Assembly (NCBI RefSeq): GCF_009760925.1
Contig: NZ_VRLV01000018.1
Location: 1 to 64,000, forward strand
DNA: 64,000 nucleotides
Source of the DNA: Nonomuraea typhae
GTDB taxonomy: Bacteria; Actinomycetota; Actinomycetes; Streptosporangiales; Streptosporangiaceae
Direction of reading: 5' to 3'
The notes beneath the pieces are model-generated. The model ran no database searches. It worked only from the letters and a program-made list of their open reading frames with translations, and was not told the DNA's origin. Below, one piece after another: positions 43,282-51,815 of this stretch. How positions within the stretch are numbered: the first letter of the stretch is position 1; each line of letters starts with the position of its first letter. A program made the position numbers and the translations under genes.

Positions 43282-44892
43282 TCAGGACAGCCGGCAGGTG
43301 ACCTCGGTCGCCATCGCGCTGGCCGGTTTGTCGGCCACGGCGCTGCGTCCCGGGTACTTCCACTGGCACACCTGCGAGGCGGAGATCATGCTTCCGCTCA
43401 GGCACCACAGGTTGTCCCAGCTGCCGCCCGCCATGGTCGCCCCCTGCGCCTTGCAGTAGCCGTGCGCGTCGTCGAACGTGATCGTCCCCTGCGCGGGCTC
43501 GGGCGGCTTCGTGCTCGGCGGCGGCGTGGTCTTGGTGGTGGGCCGCGCCGTGGTCTTCTTGGTGGGTTTCGTGCTGGTGGGCGGGTCGCCGGGCACGACC
43601 GGCGCCGTCGTGGCCGGCGGTTTGGGGGTACGGCTCGGCGTGCCGCGCGAGGAGCGCTCCGGTGAGGCGACCGGGCTGGGCAGCACCTGCGCCGACTGCG
43701 AGCGCTTGGTGGCGCCGGGGCCGCCGGAGGGAGTGGGCGTGCCGGCGGCGGGGGTGCCGATCTCCGTGACGGGCGCCGAGGTGCCGGGCGGCGAGGTGAC
43801 GGTGGTGGCAGAGGGCTGCGGAAGGGCGTTCATGGGAGTCGAGCCCATGGCCCGGTTGCCCGAGGCCCCCGGCGCCAGGGCGAAGTACCCTGCCACAGCC
43901 GCGGCCAGCAGCGCGGCGCCCGCCGTACCGAGAACGAGCCCGCGGCGCCGCCGCGCGACGGGCACGGCCGCGGCGGTCACCGGGCCGACGGCGGCGCCCG
44001 CGGGGATCCCGGGCACGTCCGGCGCGGCGAACCCGCCGGCGGCCGCGCGCCCGATCGGCACGGTCTCCCAGGCGGGCGGCGGCAGCGCCCGCAGGCGCTC
44101 GATCACCTGGGCCGCGCTGGGCCGCCGGGACGCGTCCTTCTCCAGGCACTGGGCCAGCAGCTCGCGCAGCGGCCCGTCCAGGCCGGCGAGGTCGGGCTCG
44201 CCGTTCAGGATGAGGTGGAGAATGCCGGGAATGGAGTCGGCGACGAAGGCGCGCCGCCCGGTGGCGGCGTAGACCATGGTCGCGCCCCAGGTGAACACGT
44301 CGGCCGCCGCCCCGACGTCGCCGCCGGCGATCTGCTCCGGCGCCATGTAGGCGGGGCTGCCGATGGGCTGGCTGCTGACGACCGACTGGCTGAGGTCGAG
44401 CGCGCGGGCGATGCCGAAGTCGATGACGACGGGCCCGTCGGGGCCCAGCAGCACGTTGCCGGGTTTGAAGTCGCGGTGCACCACGCCGGCTTCGTGGATG
44501 GCGGCCAGCGCGGTGGCGGTGTTGACGGCCAAGCGCTGCAGCGCGGCGGCCCCGCGCGGGCCGTTGTCGCGCACGCTGTCCTGCAGCGACGGCCCCTTGA
44601 CGTACTCACTGACGATGTACGGCCTGGCCCCCACGAACCCGGAGTCGAGCACATGGGCGGTACAGAACGGGGCGACCCGCTTGGCGGTGCCGACCTCGCG
44701 CAGGAAGCGCTGCTGTTCGCGGTGGTCGGCCATGAGGTGGGGGTGCAGCAGCTTGACCGCCACGGGGACGCCGTCGCCGGAGCGGGCGAGGTAGACGGTG
44801 CCCTGGCCGCCGGAGCCGAGCCGCCCTTCGAGGCGATAGGACCCGACCGCGCGCGGATCCTCGTCTAACAGGGGCAACACCTCGGGCACCAA
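43282..44892 (-). CDS. Transmembrane Ser/Thr protein kinase
   Basis: A 536-residue Hanks-type kinase. The kinase domain (about 18-270) has GSGGQGTVYLA, the Lys of VAVKLL, VVHRDFKPGNVLL, DFGIARAL and GSPAYMAPEQ, all intact. A juxtamembrane Pro/Ala stretch leads to one membrane helix (about 315-340), then a Pro/Thr/Ser-rich stalk and an outer C-terminal domain of about 70 residues with four Cys (HGYCKAQ, LWCLSG, VCQWK and VTCRLS). The outer domain probably senses a ligand and is not a PASTA repeat. Confidence 0.94.
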   Translation of the reverse strand: MVPEVLPLLDEDPRAVGSYRLEGRLGSGGQGTVYLARSGDGVPVAVKLLHPHLMADHREQQRFLREVGTAKRVAPFCTAHVLDSGFVGARPYIVSEYVKGPSLQDSVRDNGPRGAAALQRLAVNTATALAAIHEAGVVHRDFKPGNVLLGPDGPVVIDFGIARALDLSQSVVSSQPIGSPAYMAPEQIAGGDVGAAADVFTWGATMVYAATGRRAFVADSIPGILHLILNGEPDLAGLDGPLRELLAQCLEKDASRRPSAAQVIERLRALPPPAWETVPIGRAAAGGFAAPDVPGIPAGAAVGPVTAAAVPVARRRRGLVLGTAGAALLAAAVAGYFALAPGASGNRAMGSTPMNALPQPSATTVTSPPGTSAPVTEIGTPAAGTPTPSGGPGATKRSQSAQVLPSPVASPERSSRGTPSRTPKPPATTAPVVPGDPPTSTKPTKKTTARPTTKTTPPPSTKPPEPAQGTITFDDAHGYCKAQGATMAGGSWDNLWCLSGSMISASQVCQWKYPGRSAVADKPASAMATEVTCRLS

Positions 44893-44956
44893 GCCTCCCA
44901 GTCAAGTCGGCCAAGATCGTACCAAAGCCACACACACCCCGGTTAAGCAACCTACG

Positions 44957-44986
44957 TTGACTAACGTGCGGGTGGTCGCCTACAGT
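44957..44986 (+). promoter_or_regulatory. Leaderless-type promoter
   Basis: TTGACT (44957-44962) and TACAGT (44981-44986) are separated by 18 bp. The -10 box ends seven bases before the ATG at 44994, so transcription should start at or next to the start codon. ACGTT-N3-AACGT symmetry overlaps the -35 box. Confidence 0.55.
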
Positions 44987-44993
44987 TGCCCGC

Positions 44994-45224
44994 ATGCCCG
45001 CCGAAGAGATCCCTGCTCCCCTGGACCCCGCCGACGGCCTGGCCGCCGTGGCGGCACTGCGACGGCTGGCCGACCAGCTCGAGGACGCCGCGGTCGAGCA
45101 GGCGATGCGCGCGGGCTGGAGCTGGCCGCAGGTCGCCGAGGCGCTCGGCGTGACCCGCCAGGCCGTCCACAAGAAGCACGCCAAGCGGCTCATCGCCGCC
45201 GGCGTCCAGCTGAGGAGGCGCTGA
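44994..45224 (+). CDS. Small HTH protein
   Basis: A 76-residue protein with a helix-turn-helix (SWPQVAEALGVTRQAVHKKHAKRL). An N-terminal helix (AAVAALRRLADQLEDAAVEQAMRAG) probably dimerises it. It is one of the small actinobacterial HTH proteins encoded next to Clp-N proteins. It starts behind a leaderless-type promoter and ends 3 bp before the Clp-N gene, so the two are co-expressed. Confidence 0.85.
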   Translation: MPAEEIPAPLDPADGLAAVAALRRLADQLEDAAVEQAMRAGWSWPQVAEALGVTRQAVHKKHAKRLIAAGVQLRRR

Positions 45225-45227
45225 GCC

Positions 45228-45704
45228 GTGACACCGTTCGAGAAGTATCTTCACATCATCATCACCCAGGGCGGCTACGAAGCGGAAAAAGACCGTTCGG
45301 CCACCGTCGAGGCCCACCATCTGCTGCTGGCCATGGCCGACTACGCATCCGGCACCGCCCACCGGCTGCTGGCCGAGGCCGGGCTGAGCAGGCAGGCGGT
45401 CCGCGAGGCGCTGGATCGCGAGTTCGAGCACAGCCTGAACGCCGTCGGCGTCTCGGCCGCCGCCTACACCCTGCCCCGCCCCAGCGGCACCCCCAAGACG
45501 TCCGGAATGGGCGCCTCCGGAAAGCTCGTCCTGGAGCGCACCTTCGCCTCCGCCCGCAAGAAGGACCTGGACTCCGCCCACGTCCTGCAGGGCATCCTCC
45601 TGGCCCAGGCCGGCACCGTGCCGCGCGCCCTGGCGCTGGCCGGCGTGGACCGCGAGGCCCTGCTGGCCCGCGTCCACGAGGCCATCGCCGCCCTGGACGC
45701 GTAA
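45228..45704 (+). CDS. Stand-alone Clp N-terminal domain protein
   Basis: A 158-residue protein made of the double Clp-N repeat, without ATPase modules. Repeat one includes EAHHLLLAMADYASGTAHRLLAEAG and repeat two LDSAHVLQGILLAQAGTVPRALALAGVD. In ClpC-type chaperones this domain binds substrates or adaptors, and stand-alone copies can give stress tolerance. The GTG start lies 3 bp after the HTH gene. It may modulate a Clp protease or act with the HTH partner. Confidence 0.88.
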   Translation: MTPFEKYLHIIITQGGYEAEKDRSATVEAHHLLLAMADYASGTAHRLLAEAGLSRQAVREALDREFEHSLNAVGVSAAAYTLPRPSGTPKTSGMGASGKLVLERTFASARKKDLDSAHVLQGILLAQAGTVPRALALAGVDREALLARVHEAIAALDA

Positions 45705-45778
45705 CACCCCCCTTTTTTCTTCGCAAGGCGGTCCTCGCGCCCTGCGGTGAGTAAGTATTCACGAACCGGGATTCCGCC

Positions 45779-46678
45779 ATGTCCTCCAGCTCCGCCGTCC
45801 TGGACGTCAAGGGCCTGCGCATGCGCTACGGCAGCACCGACGTCCTGCACGATGTCACCTTCCAGGCCCGCCACGGCGAGGTCCTGGCCCTGCTCGGCCC
45901 CAACGGAGCCGGCAAGACCACCACCATCGAAATCCTCGAAGGCTTCCGCACCCGCTCGGCCGGCCAGGTCACCGTGCTCGGCGCCGACCCCGCCACCGGC
46001 GGCGAACGCTGGCGGGCCCGCGTCGGCGTCGTCCTGCAATCCTGGCGCGACCACGGCAAATGGCGCGTGGGCGAACTCCTGGCCCACCTGGGCGCCCACT
46101 ACGCCCCCTACGCCACCGCGCGCCTGCCCCGCCCGTGGGACCCCGACAAGCTGATCGCCGCCGTGGGCCTGACCGGGCACGCGGGCAAGAAGATCAAGAC
46201 GCTGTCCGGCGGCCAGCGCCGCAGGCTGGACGTGGCCATCGGCATCGTCGGCCGCCCGGAACTGCTCTTCCTGGACGAGCCCACCGCCGCCTTCGACCCG
46301 CGCGCCCGCGCCGACTTCCACGGCCTCGTCCGCAGCCTGGCCGCCGACCAGGCCACCACCATCCTGCTCACCACCCACGACCTGGACGAAGCCGAGAAGC
46401 TCGCCGACCGCATCGTCATCCTCGACGGCGGCCGCATCGTCGCCGACGGCACCGCCGCCGAGCTCTCGCGCCGCATCGCCGGCCACGACGAGGTCCGCTG
46501 GACGCTCGAGGGCCGGCGCCACAGCGAGCGCGTCGCCGACTCCACGACGTTCGTCCGCGAGCTCTTCGGCCGCTACGGCGGCGCCGTACGAGAACTCGAC
46601 ATCCAGCGCGCCTCCCTGGAACAGACCTACCTGGCGCTGGTACGCCAGGCCGAGACCCGCGAGGAGCCGGGCCGATGA
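45779..46678 (+). CDS. ABC transporter ATPase
   Basis: A 299-residue ABC-2-type exporter ATPase. Walker A GPNGAGKTT, signature LSGGQRRRLDVAIGI and Walker B LLFLDEPTAAFDP are intact, and the switch His is in LLTTHDL. The DEPTxGLD position reads AAFDP. It overlaps the permease gene by 4 nt and works with it. The substrate is unknown. Confidence 0.94.
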   Translation: MSSSSAVLDVKGLRMRYGSTDVLHDVTFQARHGEVLALLGPNGAGKTTTIEILEGFRTRSAGQVTVLGADPATGGERWRARVGVVLQSWRDHGKWRVGELLAHLGAHYAPYATARLPRPWDPDKLIAAVGLTGHAGKKIKTLSGGQRRRLDVAIGIVGRPELLFLDEPTAAFDPRARADFHGLVRSLAADQATTILLTTHDLDEAEKLADRIVILDGGRIVADGTAAELSRRIAGHDEVRWTLEGRRHSERVADSTTFVRELFGRYGGAVRELDIQRASLEQTYLALVRQAETREEPGR

Positions 46679-47514
46679 CCACCACCGCGCTGCGCGCCGG
46701 CTGGCGGCGCGGCCTGATCGAGCTCCGCCAGTCCTTCACCAACGGCGCCGAGGTGTTCAGCCACCTGTTCTGGCCGGTGCTGATGCTGGTGGCCATGTCC
46801 TTCCTGCGCGAGCACTCCTTCGCCGGCTCCGGCCTGCTCCTGGGCACCCTCGCGCTGCCGGGCATCCTGGGCATGAACGTGGCGATGGGCCTGGTCAGCC
46901 TCAGCCAGCTGCTCACCCACGAACGCGAGGACGGCACCCTCCTGCGCGCCAAGGCCACCCCGTACGGCATCCAGAGCTACCTGATCGGCAAGGTCGTCGC
47001 GGTGACCGGCGGCCTGCTGGCCGATCTGGCCATCTTCCTGATCCCGGGCCTGCTCATCATCGACGGGCTCGACGTGCGCGCCGGCTCCTGGCCCATGCTG
47101 GCCTGGGTACTCGTGCTGGGCATGGTGGCCACCATCCCCATGGGCGCCGTGCTCGGCTCGGTCGTCCCCGGCGCCCGCGGCCAAGGGCTGCTGCAGCTGC
47201 CGGTCATGGCCCTGATCGGGATCTCCGGCATCTTCTACCCCATCACCGCGCTGCCCGAATGGCTGCAGGCCGTCGCGCAGGTCTTCCCCTTCTACTGGCT
47301 CGGCCTGGGCATGCGCTCGGCCCTGCTGCCGGAGGCGGCGGCCGCGCTGGAGATCGGCCAGTCGTGGCGGCATCTGGAGACGGCCGGGGTTCTGCTGGGC
47401 TGGGCCGTACTCGGGCTGGTGCTGGCCCCGATCGTGCTGCGCAGGATGGCGCGCGGGGAGTCGGGCTCGGGCGTGGCGGCGCGGCGCGAGAAGGCGCTGC
47501 GGAGGGCGATGTGA
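46675..47514 (+). CDS. ABC-2 type permease
   Basis: A 279-residue six-helix permease. EVFSHLFWPVLMLVAMSFL is the first helix, HEREDGTLLRAKATPYGIQSYLIGKV the typical cytoplasmic loop, and ISGIFYPITALPEWLQAVAQVFPFYWL the late conserved motif. ATG 46675 overlaps the ATPase stop. It converges with the MFS gene with only 2 bp between stops. Confidence 0.92.
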   Translation: MTTTALRAGWRRGLIELRQSFTNGAEVFSHLFWPVLMLVAMSFLREHSFAGSGLLLGTLALPGILGMNVAMGLVSLSQLLTHEREDGTLLRAKATPYGIQSYLIGKVVAVTGGLLADLAIFLIPGLLIIDGLDVRAGSWPMLAWVLVLGMVATIPMGAVLGSVVPGARGQGLLQLPVMALIGISGIFYPITALPEWLQAVAQVFPFYWLGLGMRSALLPEAAAALEIGQSWRHLETAGVLLGWAVLGLVLAPIVLRRMARGESGSGVAARREKALRRAM

Positions 47515-47516
47515 GG

Positions 47517-48689
47517 TCATCGCGCCACGCTCGGCCGCCGCACGCCCGGCCGGCGGTCGATCGCCCACACGGCGAGGGCGCACACGGCGAACCCGGCTCC
47601 GAGCAGGCTGGAGCCGGTCCAGCCCGCGCTGGCGAACACCACCGTGGTGGCGGCCGCGCCGAGGGCGGAGCCGAGGGAGTAGAAGACCATGTAGCCGCCG
47701 ATGACGCTGCTGGTGCGGTCCGGATGCGCCGTGGTGAGCAGGTGCTGGTTGCTGACGTGCGCGGCCTGCACGGCGAAGTCGAGCAGGAACACCCCGGCGG
47801 CCAGCAGCCACAGCGACCACGGAAGCTGCGCGATCCCGGCCCACGAGGCGGCCAGCAGGGCGAGCGCCAGGCCGGTCACCGCCACCGCCCGCCCCGAGTC
47901 CGCCCACCGCCCGGCGCGCGCCGCGCCGAGCGCTCCGGCGAGCCCCGCGACGCCGAACAGCCCGATCTGGGCCTCGCTCAGCTGCCACGGCGCGCCCGCC
48001 AAGGGCAGCGCCATCCCGCTCCACAGGGTTCCGAAGGAGGCGAACAGGAAGAACGTGATGAGCCCGCGCGTGAGGAACAGCCGCTCGCGCAACAGCCCGC
48101 CCAGGGAGGCGACGACCCGCCCGTACGGGATCCGTCCGCTCCTCGCCTCGGCGGGCAGCACGGCCAGGACGAGGCCGGCGAGGGCGAACGCGAGCACCGC
48201 GAGCACGAGGTAGACGCTCCGCCAGCCCCACACCGCGGCCAGGGCGCCGGCGAGCACCCTTCCCCCGAGGATGCCGACGACCACCCCCGAGGTCACCACC
48301 CCGATGCTCGCGCCGCGCTCGCCCGGCGCGGAGACCGAGGCGGCATAGGCCACCGTGGTCTGCACCACCACCGCGAACACCCCGGCCACCGCCAGCCCCG
48401 CGAGCGCCGCCCACGCCGCCTGGGCCGAGGCCGTCACGACCATGCCCGACCCGGTCAGCGCCAGGTGCCCGGCGATCAGCCGCCGCCGGTCGAGCAGATC
48501 GCCCAGCGGCACCAGCAGGACCAGTCCCGCCAGGTAGCCCACCTGGCCTATGGCCACGATCCAGCCGGTCAGCTCCGCCGGCACGCCGAGATCACGGCCC
48601 ATCGGCTCCAGCACCGGCTGGGCGGCATAGACGCTCGCCACCGCGACACCGCACACCACCGCCAGCAGCACCCGCCGCCACACGCTCAT
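47517..48689 (-). CDS. MFS transporter
   Basis: A 390-residue 12-helix transporter. Motif A reads VPLGDLLDRRRLIAGHLAL, and a motif-C-like TSGVVVGILGGRVLAGALA is in helix 5. It is of the drug/sugar-exporter DHA1 kind. ATG at 48689 is used in place of an upstream one that would lie in the operator. It is divergent from an HxlR-type regulator, its likely controller. Confidence 0.9.
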   Translation of the reverse strand: MSVWRRVLLAVVCGVAVASVYAAQPVLEPMGRDLGVPAELTGWIVAIGQVGYLAGLVLLVPLGDLLDRRRLIAGHLALTGSGMVVTASAQAAWAALAGLAVAGVFAVVVQTTVAYAASVSAPGERGASIGVVTSGVVVGILGGRVLAGALAAVWGWRSVYLVLAVLAFALAGLVLAVLPAEARSGRIPYGRVVASLGGLLRERLFLTRGLITFFLFASFGTLWSGMALPLAGAPWQLSEAQIGLFGVAGLAGALGAARAGRWADSGRAVAVTGLALALLAASWAGIAQLPWSLWLLAAGVFLLDFAVQAAHVSNQHLLTTAHPDRTSSVIGGYMVFYSLGSALGAAATTVVFASAGWTGSSLLGAGFAVCALAVWAIDRRPGVRRPSVAR

Positions 48690-48712
48690 GACACCACCCC
48701 AATCAGTAGCAC

Positions 48713-48751
48713 ATTGCAACCAATTTGAGGCTAGGGCACAATGGTTTCAAT
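48713..48751. promoter_or_regulatory. Inverted repeat in MFS/HxlR promoter
   Basis: ATTGCAACCA (48713-48722) and TGGTTTCAAT (48742-48751) form an inverted repeat with one mismatch, between the divergent MFS and HxlR genes. HxlR regulators bind such sites. Confidence 0.5.
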
Positions 48752-48773
48752 CCGCAACTCATCTGGAGGTGTC

Positions 48774-49232
48774 ATGCCGGCCACCGTCACCGTCGCCCCG
48801 GACTCCGGCTGGACCGACCCCACCTGCCCGGTCGCGCGCACGCTCGACCTCGTCGGCGACCGGTGGAGCCTGCTCGTCATCCGCGACGCGATGGACGGGG
48901 CGCGCTCGTTCACCGAGTTCCAGCGGCGCACCGGCATCGCCCGCAACATCCTCACCGACCGCCTCCGCAAGCTCACCGCCCACGGACTCCTGGCCCAGCG
49001 CACCGCGCCCTCGGGCCGCCGCCAGGAGTACGTCCTCACCGACGCGGGCCGCGACCTGTTCCCCGTCGTCCTCACGCTGCGCCAGTGGGGCGAACGCCAC
49101 GCCTTCACCCCCGGCGAACCCCACTCCACCCTCCTCGACGGGCACGGCGCGCGGGTGCCCGACGTCGTGCCCACCGGCGCCGACGGCACCGTCCTCGGCG
49201 CCGACACCACCCACGTGCACAAGGTGAGCTGA
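48774..49232 (+). CDS. HxlR-family regulator
   Basis: A 152-residue winged-helix regulator. CPVARTLDLVGDRWSLLVIRDAMDGARSFTEFQ is the classic HxlR N-terminus with the sensing Cys. ARNILTDRLRKLTAHGLL is the recognition helix region and RQEYVLTDAGRDLFPVVLTL the wing. ATG at 48774 lies behind GGAGG. The divergent MFS gene is the likely target; aldehydes or oxidants are known signals in the family. Confidence 0.92.
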   Translation: MPATVTVAPDSGWTDPTCPVARTLDLVGDRWSLLVIRDAMDGARSFTEFQRRTGIARNILTDRLRKLTAHGLLAQRTAPSGRRQEYVLTDAGRDLFPVVLTLRQWGERHAFTPGEPHSTLLDGHGARVPDVVPTGADGTVLGADTTHVHKVS

Positions 49233-49315
49233 TCCGGTGACGGCTCGCCCCGCTCTGCTACCGGGCCGTCTTCACCGACCAGGCTCCCGCCCCCGAGTGG
49301 GCGCGCACCCCGGTG

Positions 49316-49930
49316 TCACGCCTGCTGCCCGGCCGACAGCGAGCGCAGGCCCCGCAGCGCCACCTCGGCCGCCGCCCGCCCGGCCTCGAGGGTCTCCTCT
49401 TCGTCGTGCCCCAGTTCCCGGCTGACCAGCGAGGCCCCCATGAGCGCCCCCATCAGGGCGCCGACCGCGGCCGCCGCCGTGACCAGGTCGATCTCGCCGG
49501 GGAAGGACTCCACGAACGCCCCGGCGACCTTGCGCTGCAGGTCGAGCAGCACCAGCAGCCCCTTGGCCTGGACCGAGGGCACGGTCATGACGAGCTCGCG
49601 GTAGAGGCCGGCGAGTTCGGGGTCGCGGCCGACGAAGTGGGCGACGACCTCCTCATACGTGCGCAACAGCAGGTCGGCGATGGTCTCGCCGGGACGGCGC
49701 GAGGCCAGCACCTCCAGCGTGACGTCGTAATACTCCCCGGCGGCGAAGAACAGCACGTCCTCCTTGGCCGGGAAGTAGTTGAAGAACGTCTTGGTGGCCA
49801 CGTCGGCCGCGGCGGCGATCTGGGCGACCGTGGTCTGCTCGAAGCCCTGGTCGGCGAACAGGCGGAAGGCGTGCCCGGCGATGAGTTCCCTGGTCTGCCG
49901 CTTCTTGCGCTCGCGGCGCGTCTCCTCCAT
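49316..49930 (-). CDS. TetR-family regulator of the P450 gene
   Basis: A 204-residue TetR protein with the helix-turn-helix TTVAQIAAAADVATKTFFNYFPAKEDVLFF, of the AcrR-like kind. It is divergent from the P450 gene at 50.0 kb; an A/T-rich inverted repeat lies between them. It probably represses the P450 and itself. Confidence 0.92.
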   Translation of the reverse strand: MEETRRERKKRQTRELIAGHAFRLFADQGFEQTTVAQIAAAADVATKTFFNYFPAKEDVLFFAAGEYYDVTLEVLASRRPGETIADLLLRTYEEVVAHFVGRDPELAGLYRELVMTVPSVQAKGLLVLLDLQRKVAGAFVESFPGEIDLVTAAAAVGALMGALMGASLVSRELGHDEEETLEAGRAAAEVALRGLRSLSAGQQA

Positions 49931-49931
49931 A

Positions 49932-49979
49932 TGCAGACCTTACACCATCAGTATTTTTACACATATTGTAAGTTTGCAG
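49932..49979. promoter_or_regulatory. A/T-rich inverted repeat, TetR/P450 promoter
   Basis: TGCAGACCTTACA (49932-49944) and TGTAAGTTTGCA (49968-49979) are imperfect inverted copies flanking an A/T-rich core that is unusual for this genome. This is the candidate operator-promoter for the divergent TetR and P450 genes. Confidence 0.6.
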
Positions 49980-50001
49980 GGAGTGGTGTTATCTGGAAGG
50001 C

Positions 50002-51174
50002 ATGTTTCCTTTCCCACCACGGGCAGGCCGTCCCTTCGACCCGCCCGAAACCCTGGGCGAGCTGCGGGAGCACTCCCCGGTCAGCCCGATGACCTACCCC
50101 GACGGCCACGAGGGCTGGCTGGTGACCAGTCACGAGCTGGTCCGGCAGGTCCTGTCCGATCCGCGCTTCAGCCATCGCGCCGACCTCGTCCACACCCCGG
50201 TTCCCGGCGCGAGCGTGCGCGGGCCCCTCCAGCCGGCGCCCCGGGGCGCCTTCCTCGGGATGGACCCGCCCGAGCACACCCGCTACCGGCACCTGCTGAC
50301 CGGGCAGTTCACCGTACGGCGCATGCGGCAGCTCACCGGCCGCGTCGAACAGGTCGCCGAGGAGTACCTGGACGCGATGGAGAGCCACGGCCCGCCCGCC
50401 GACCTCGTCGCCTTCTACTCCCAGCCGATCCCCGGGGACGTGATCTCCGAGCTGCTCGGCGTGCCCGGCGCCGAGCGCGACGAGTTCGGCCGCCGCATCC
50501 TCGCGCTCGGCAGCACCACCGCCAGCCCCGAGGACAAACTGGCCGCCTACACCACCATCCAGGCCATCATCGGCGGCCTCATCGCCGCCAAGCGCGAACA
50601 CCCGGCTGACGACCTGCTCGGCGGCCTGATCGCCGGCGGCGAACTGGACGACGAGGAACTGGCCACCATCGCGTTCCTCCTGCTCGGCGGCGGCTTCGAC
50701 ACCACGGCCAACACGATCGCCATGGGCGCGTGGGTGCTGATGAGCCGCCCCGGCGGCGTCGAGCGGCTGCTGGCCGATCCGGCCAAGACCGTCGAGGAGC
50801 TGCTGCGCTACCTCAGCGTCGTGCCCGGCACCGCACGGGCCGCGCTGGAGGACGTCGAGGTCGGCGGGCAGCTCGTCAAGAAGGGGCAGACGGTCACCGT
50901 CTCCATCCCGGCCGCCAACCGCGACCCCGCGCGCTTCCCCGACCCCGACGCCTTCGACCCCGACCGGGCCACCTCCGGGCATCTGGCGTTCGGCCACGGC
51001 ATCCACCAGTGCCTCGGCCAGCAGCTGGCCCGGGTCGAGATGACGGTCGGGCTGCCGGCGTTGTTCCGGCGCTGGCCCGCGTTGCGGCCGGCCGTACCCG
51101 ACGAGCAGGTGCCGCTGCGCACCGATATGGGGATTTACGGCGTCCACGCGCTGCCGGTCACGTGGGAGCCCTAG
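50002..51174 (+). CDS. Cytochrome P450 (chromosomal paralogue)
   Basis: A 390-residue P450, the same length as the transposon-borne one and clearly paralogous. The I-helix GGGFDTTAN, K-helix EELLR and heme loop FGHGIHQCLGQQLAR are intact. No ferredoxin or reductase gene is adjacent, so it must borrow redox partners. The gene runs into a methyltransferase gene 11 bp downstream, suggesting an oxidise-then-methylate pair. Confidence 0.95.
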   Translation: MFPFPPRAGRPFDPPETLGELREHSPVSPMTYPDGHEGWLVTSHELVRQVLSDPRFSHRADLVHTPVPGASVRGPLQPAPRGAFLGMDPPEHTRYRHLLTGQFTVRRMRQLTGRVEQVAEEYLDAMESHGPPADLVAFYSQPIPGDVISELLGVPGAERDEFGRRILALGSTTASPEDKLAAYTTIQAIIGGLIAAKREHPADDLLGGLIAGGELDDEELATIAFLLLGGGFDTTANTIAMGAWVLMSRPGGVERLLADPAKTVEELLRYLSVVPGTARAALEDVEVGGQLVKKGQTVTVSIPAANRDPARFPDPDAFDPDRATSGHLAFGHGIHQCLGQQLARVEMTVGLPALFRRWPALRPAVPDEQVPLRTDMGIYGVHALPVTWEP

Positions 51175-51185
51175 GCTGCTCCCTC

Positions 51186-51815
51186 ATGACTGATCAGACC
51201 CGTGACTCCTACACCGCCATCGCCGTCGAGTACGCCGAGCTCGTGCGCGCCGAAATGGGCGGCAAGCCTCTCGACCGCGCCATGGTCGGCGCCTTCGCCG
51301 ACCTGGTCCGCGGCCAGGGGCAGGTGGCCGACATCGGCTGCGGCACCGGCAACGCGACCGGGCAGCTGCACAAGCTGGGAGTGGACGTCTTCGGCGTGGA
51401 CCTGTCGCCCGGCATGCTCGCGGTGGCCAGGAAGGACCTGCCCGAGGTGCGCTTCTTCGAGGGCTCCATGCTCGAGCTCGACATCCCGGATGAGTCGCTG
51501 GCCGGGCTCGTGGCGTGGTATTCCACCATCCACGTGGCCGACGAACTGCTGCCCCGGGCACTGGCGGAGTTCCACCGGGTGCTGCGGCCCGGCGGGCACG
51601 CGTTGCTGGCCTTCCAGGTGGGCGATGAGCCGCTGCACCTGACCGAGGGTCTGGGCCACCAGATCGACCTGCTGTTTCACCGCCGCAGGCCCGAGAAGAT
51701 GGCCGAGCTGCTGAAGGCGGCCGGACTGGTCACCCACGCACGGCTGGTGCGCGAGCCGGAGAACGAGCGCACCCCTCAGGCGTTCCTGCTGGCCAGAAAA
51801 GACCTCACGGGCTGA
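51186..51815 (+). CDS. SAM-dependent methyltransferase
   Basis: A 209-residue class I methyltransferase. VADIGCGTGNATGQL is motif I and FGVDLSPGMLAVAR motif II; LRPGGHALLAFQVG is motif III-like. ATG at 51186 is used; the frame is open upstream through the P450. Its substrate is a small molecule of unknown identity. It lies in one transcription unit with the P450. Confidence 0.9.
   Translation: MTDQTRDSYTAIAVEYAELVRAEMGGKPLDRAMVGAFADLVRGQGQVADIGCGTGNATGQLHKLGVDVFGVDLSPGMLAVARKDLPEVRFFEGSMLELDIPDESLAGLVAWYSTIHVADELLPRALAEFHRVLRPGGHALLAFQVGDEPLHLTEGLGHQIDLLFHRRRPEKMAELLKAAGLVTHARLVREPENERTPQAFLLARKDLTG

Noticed and set aside
45700..45720. Rho-independent terminator after the Clp-N gene
   Set aside because: There is a C-run and T-run, but I could not pair a stable stem before it.
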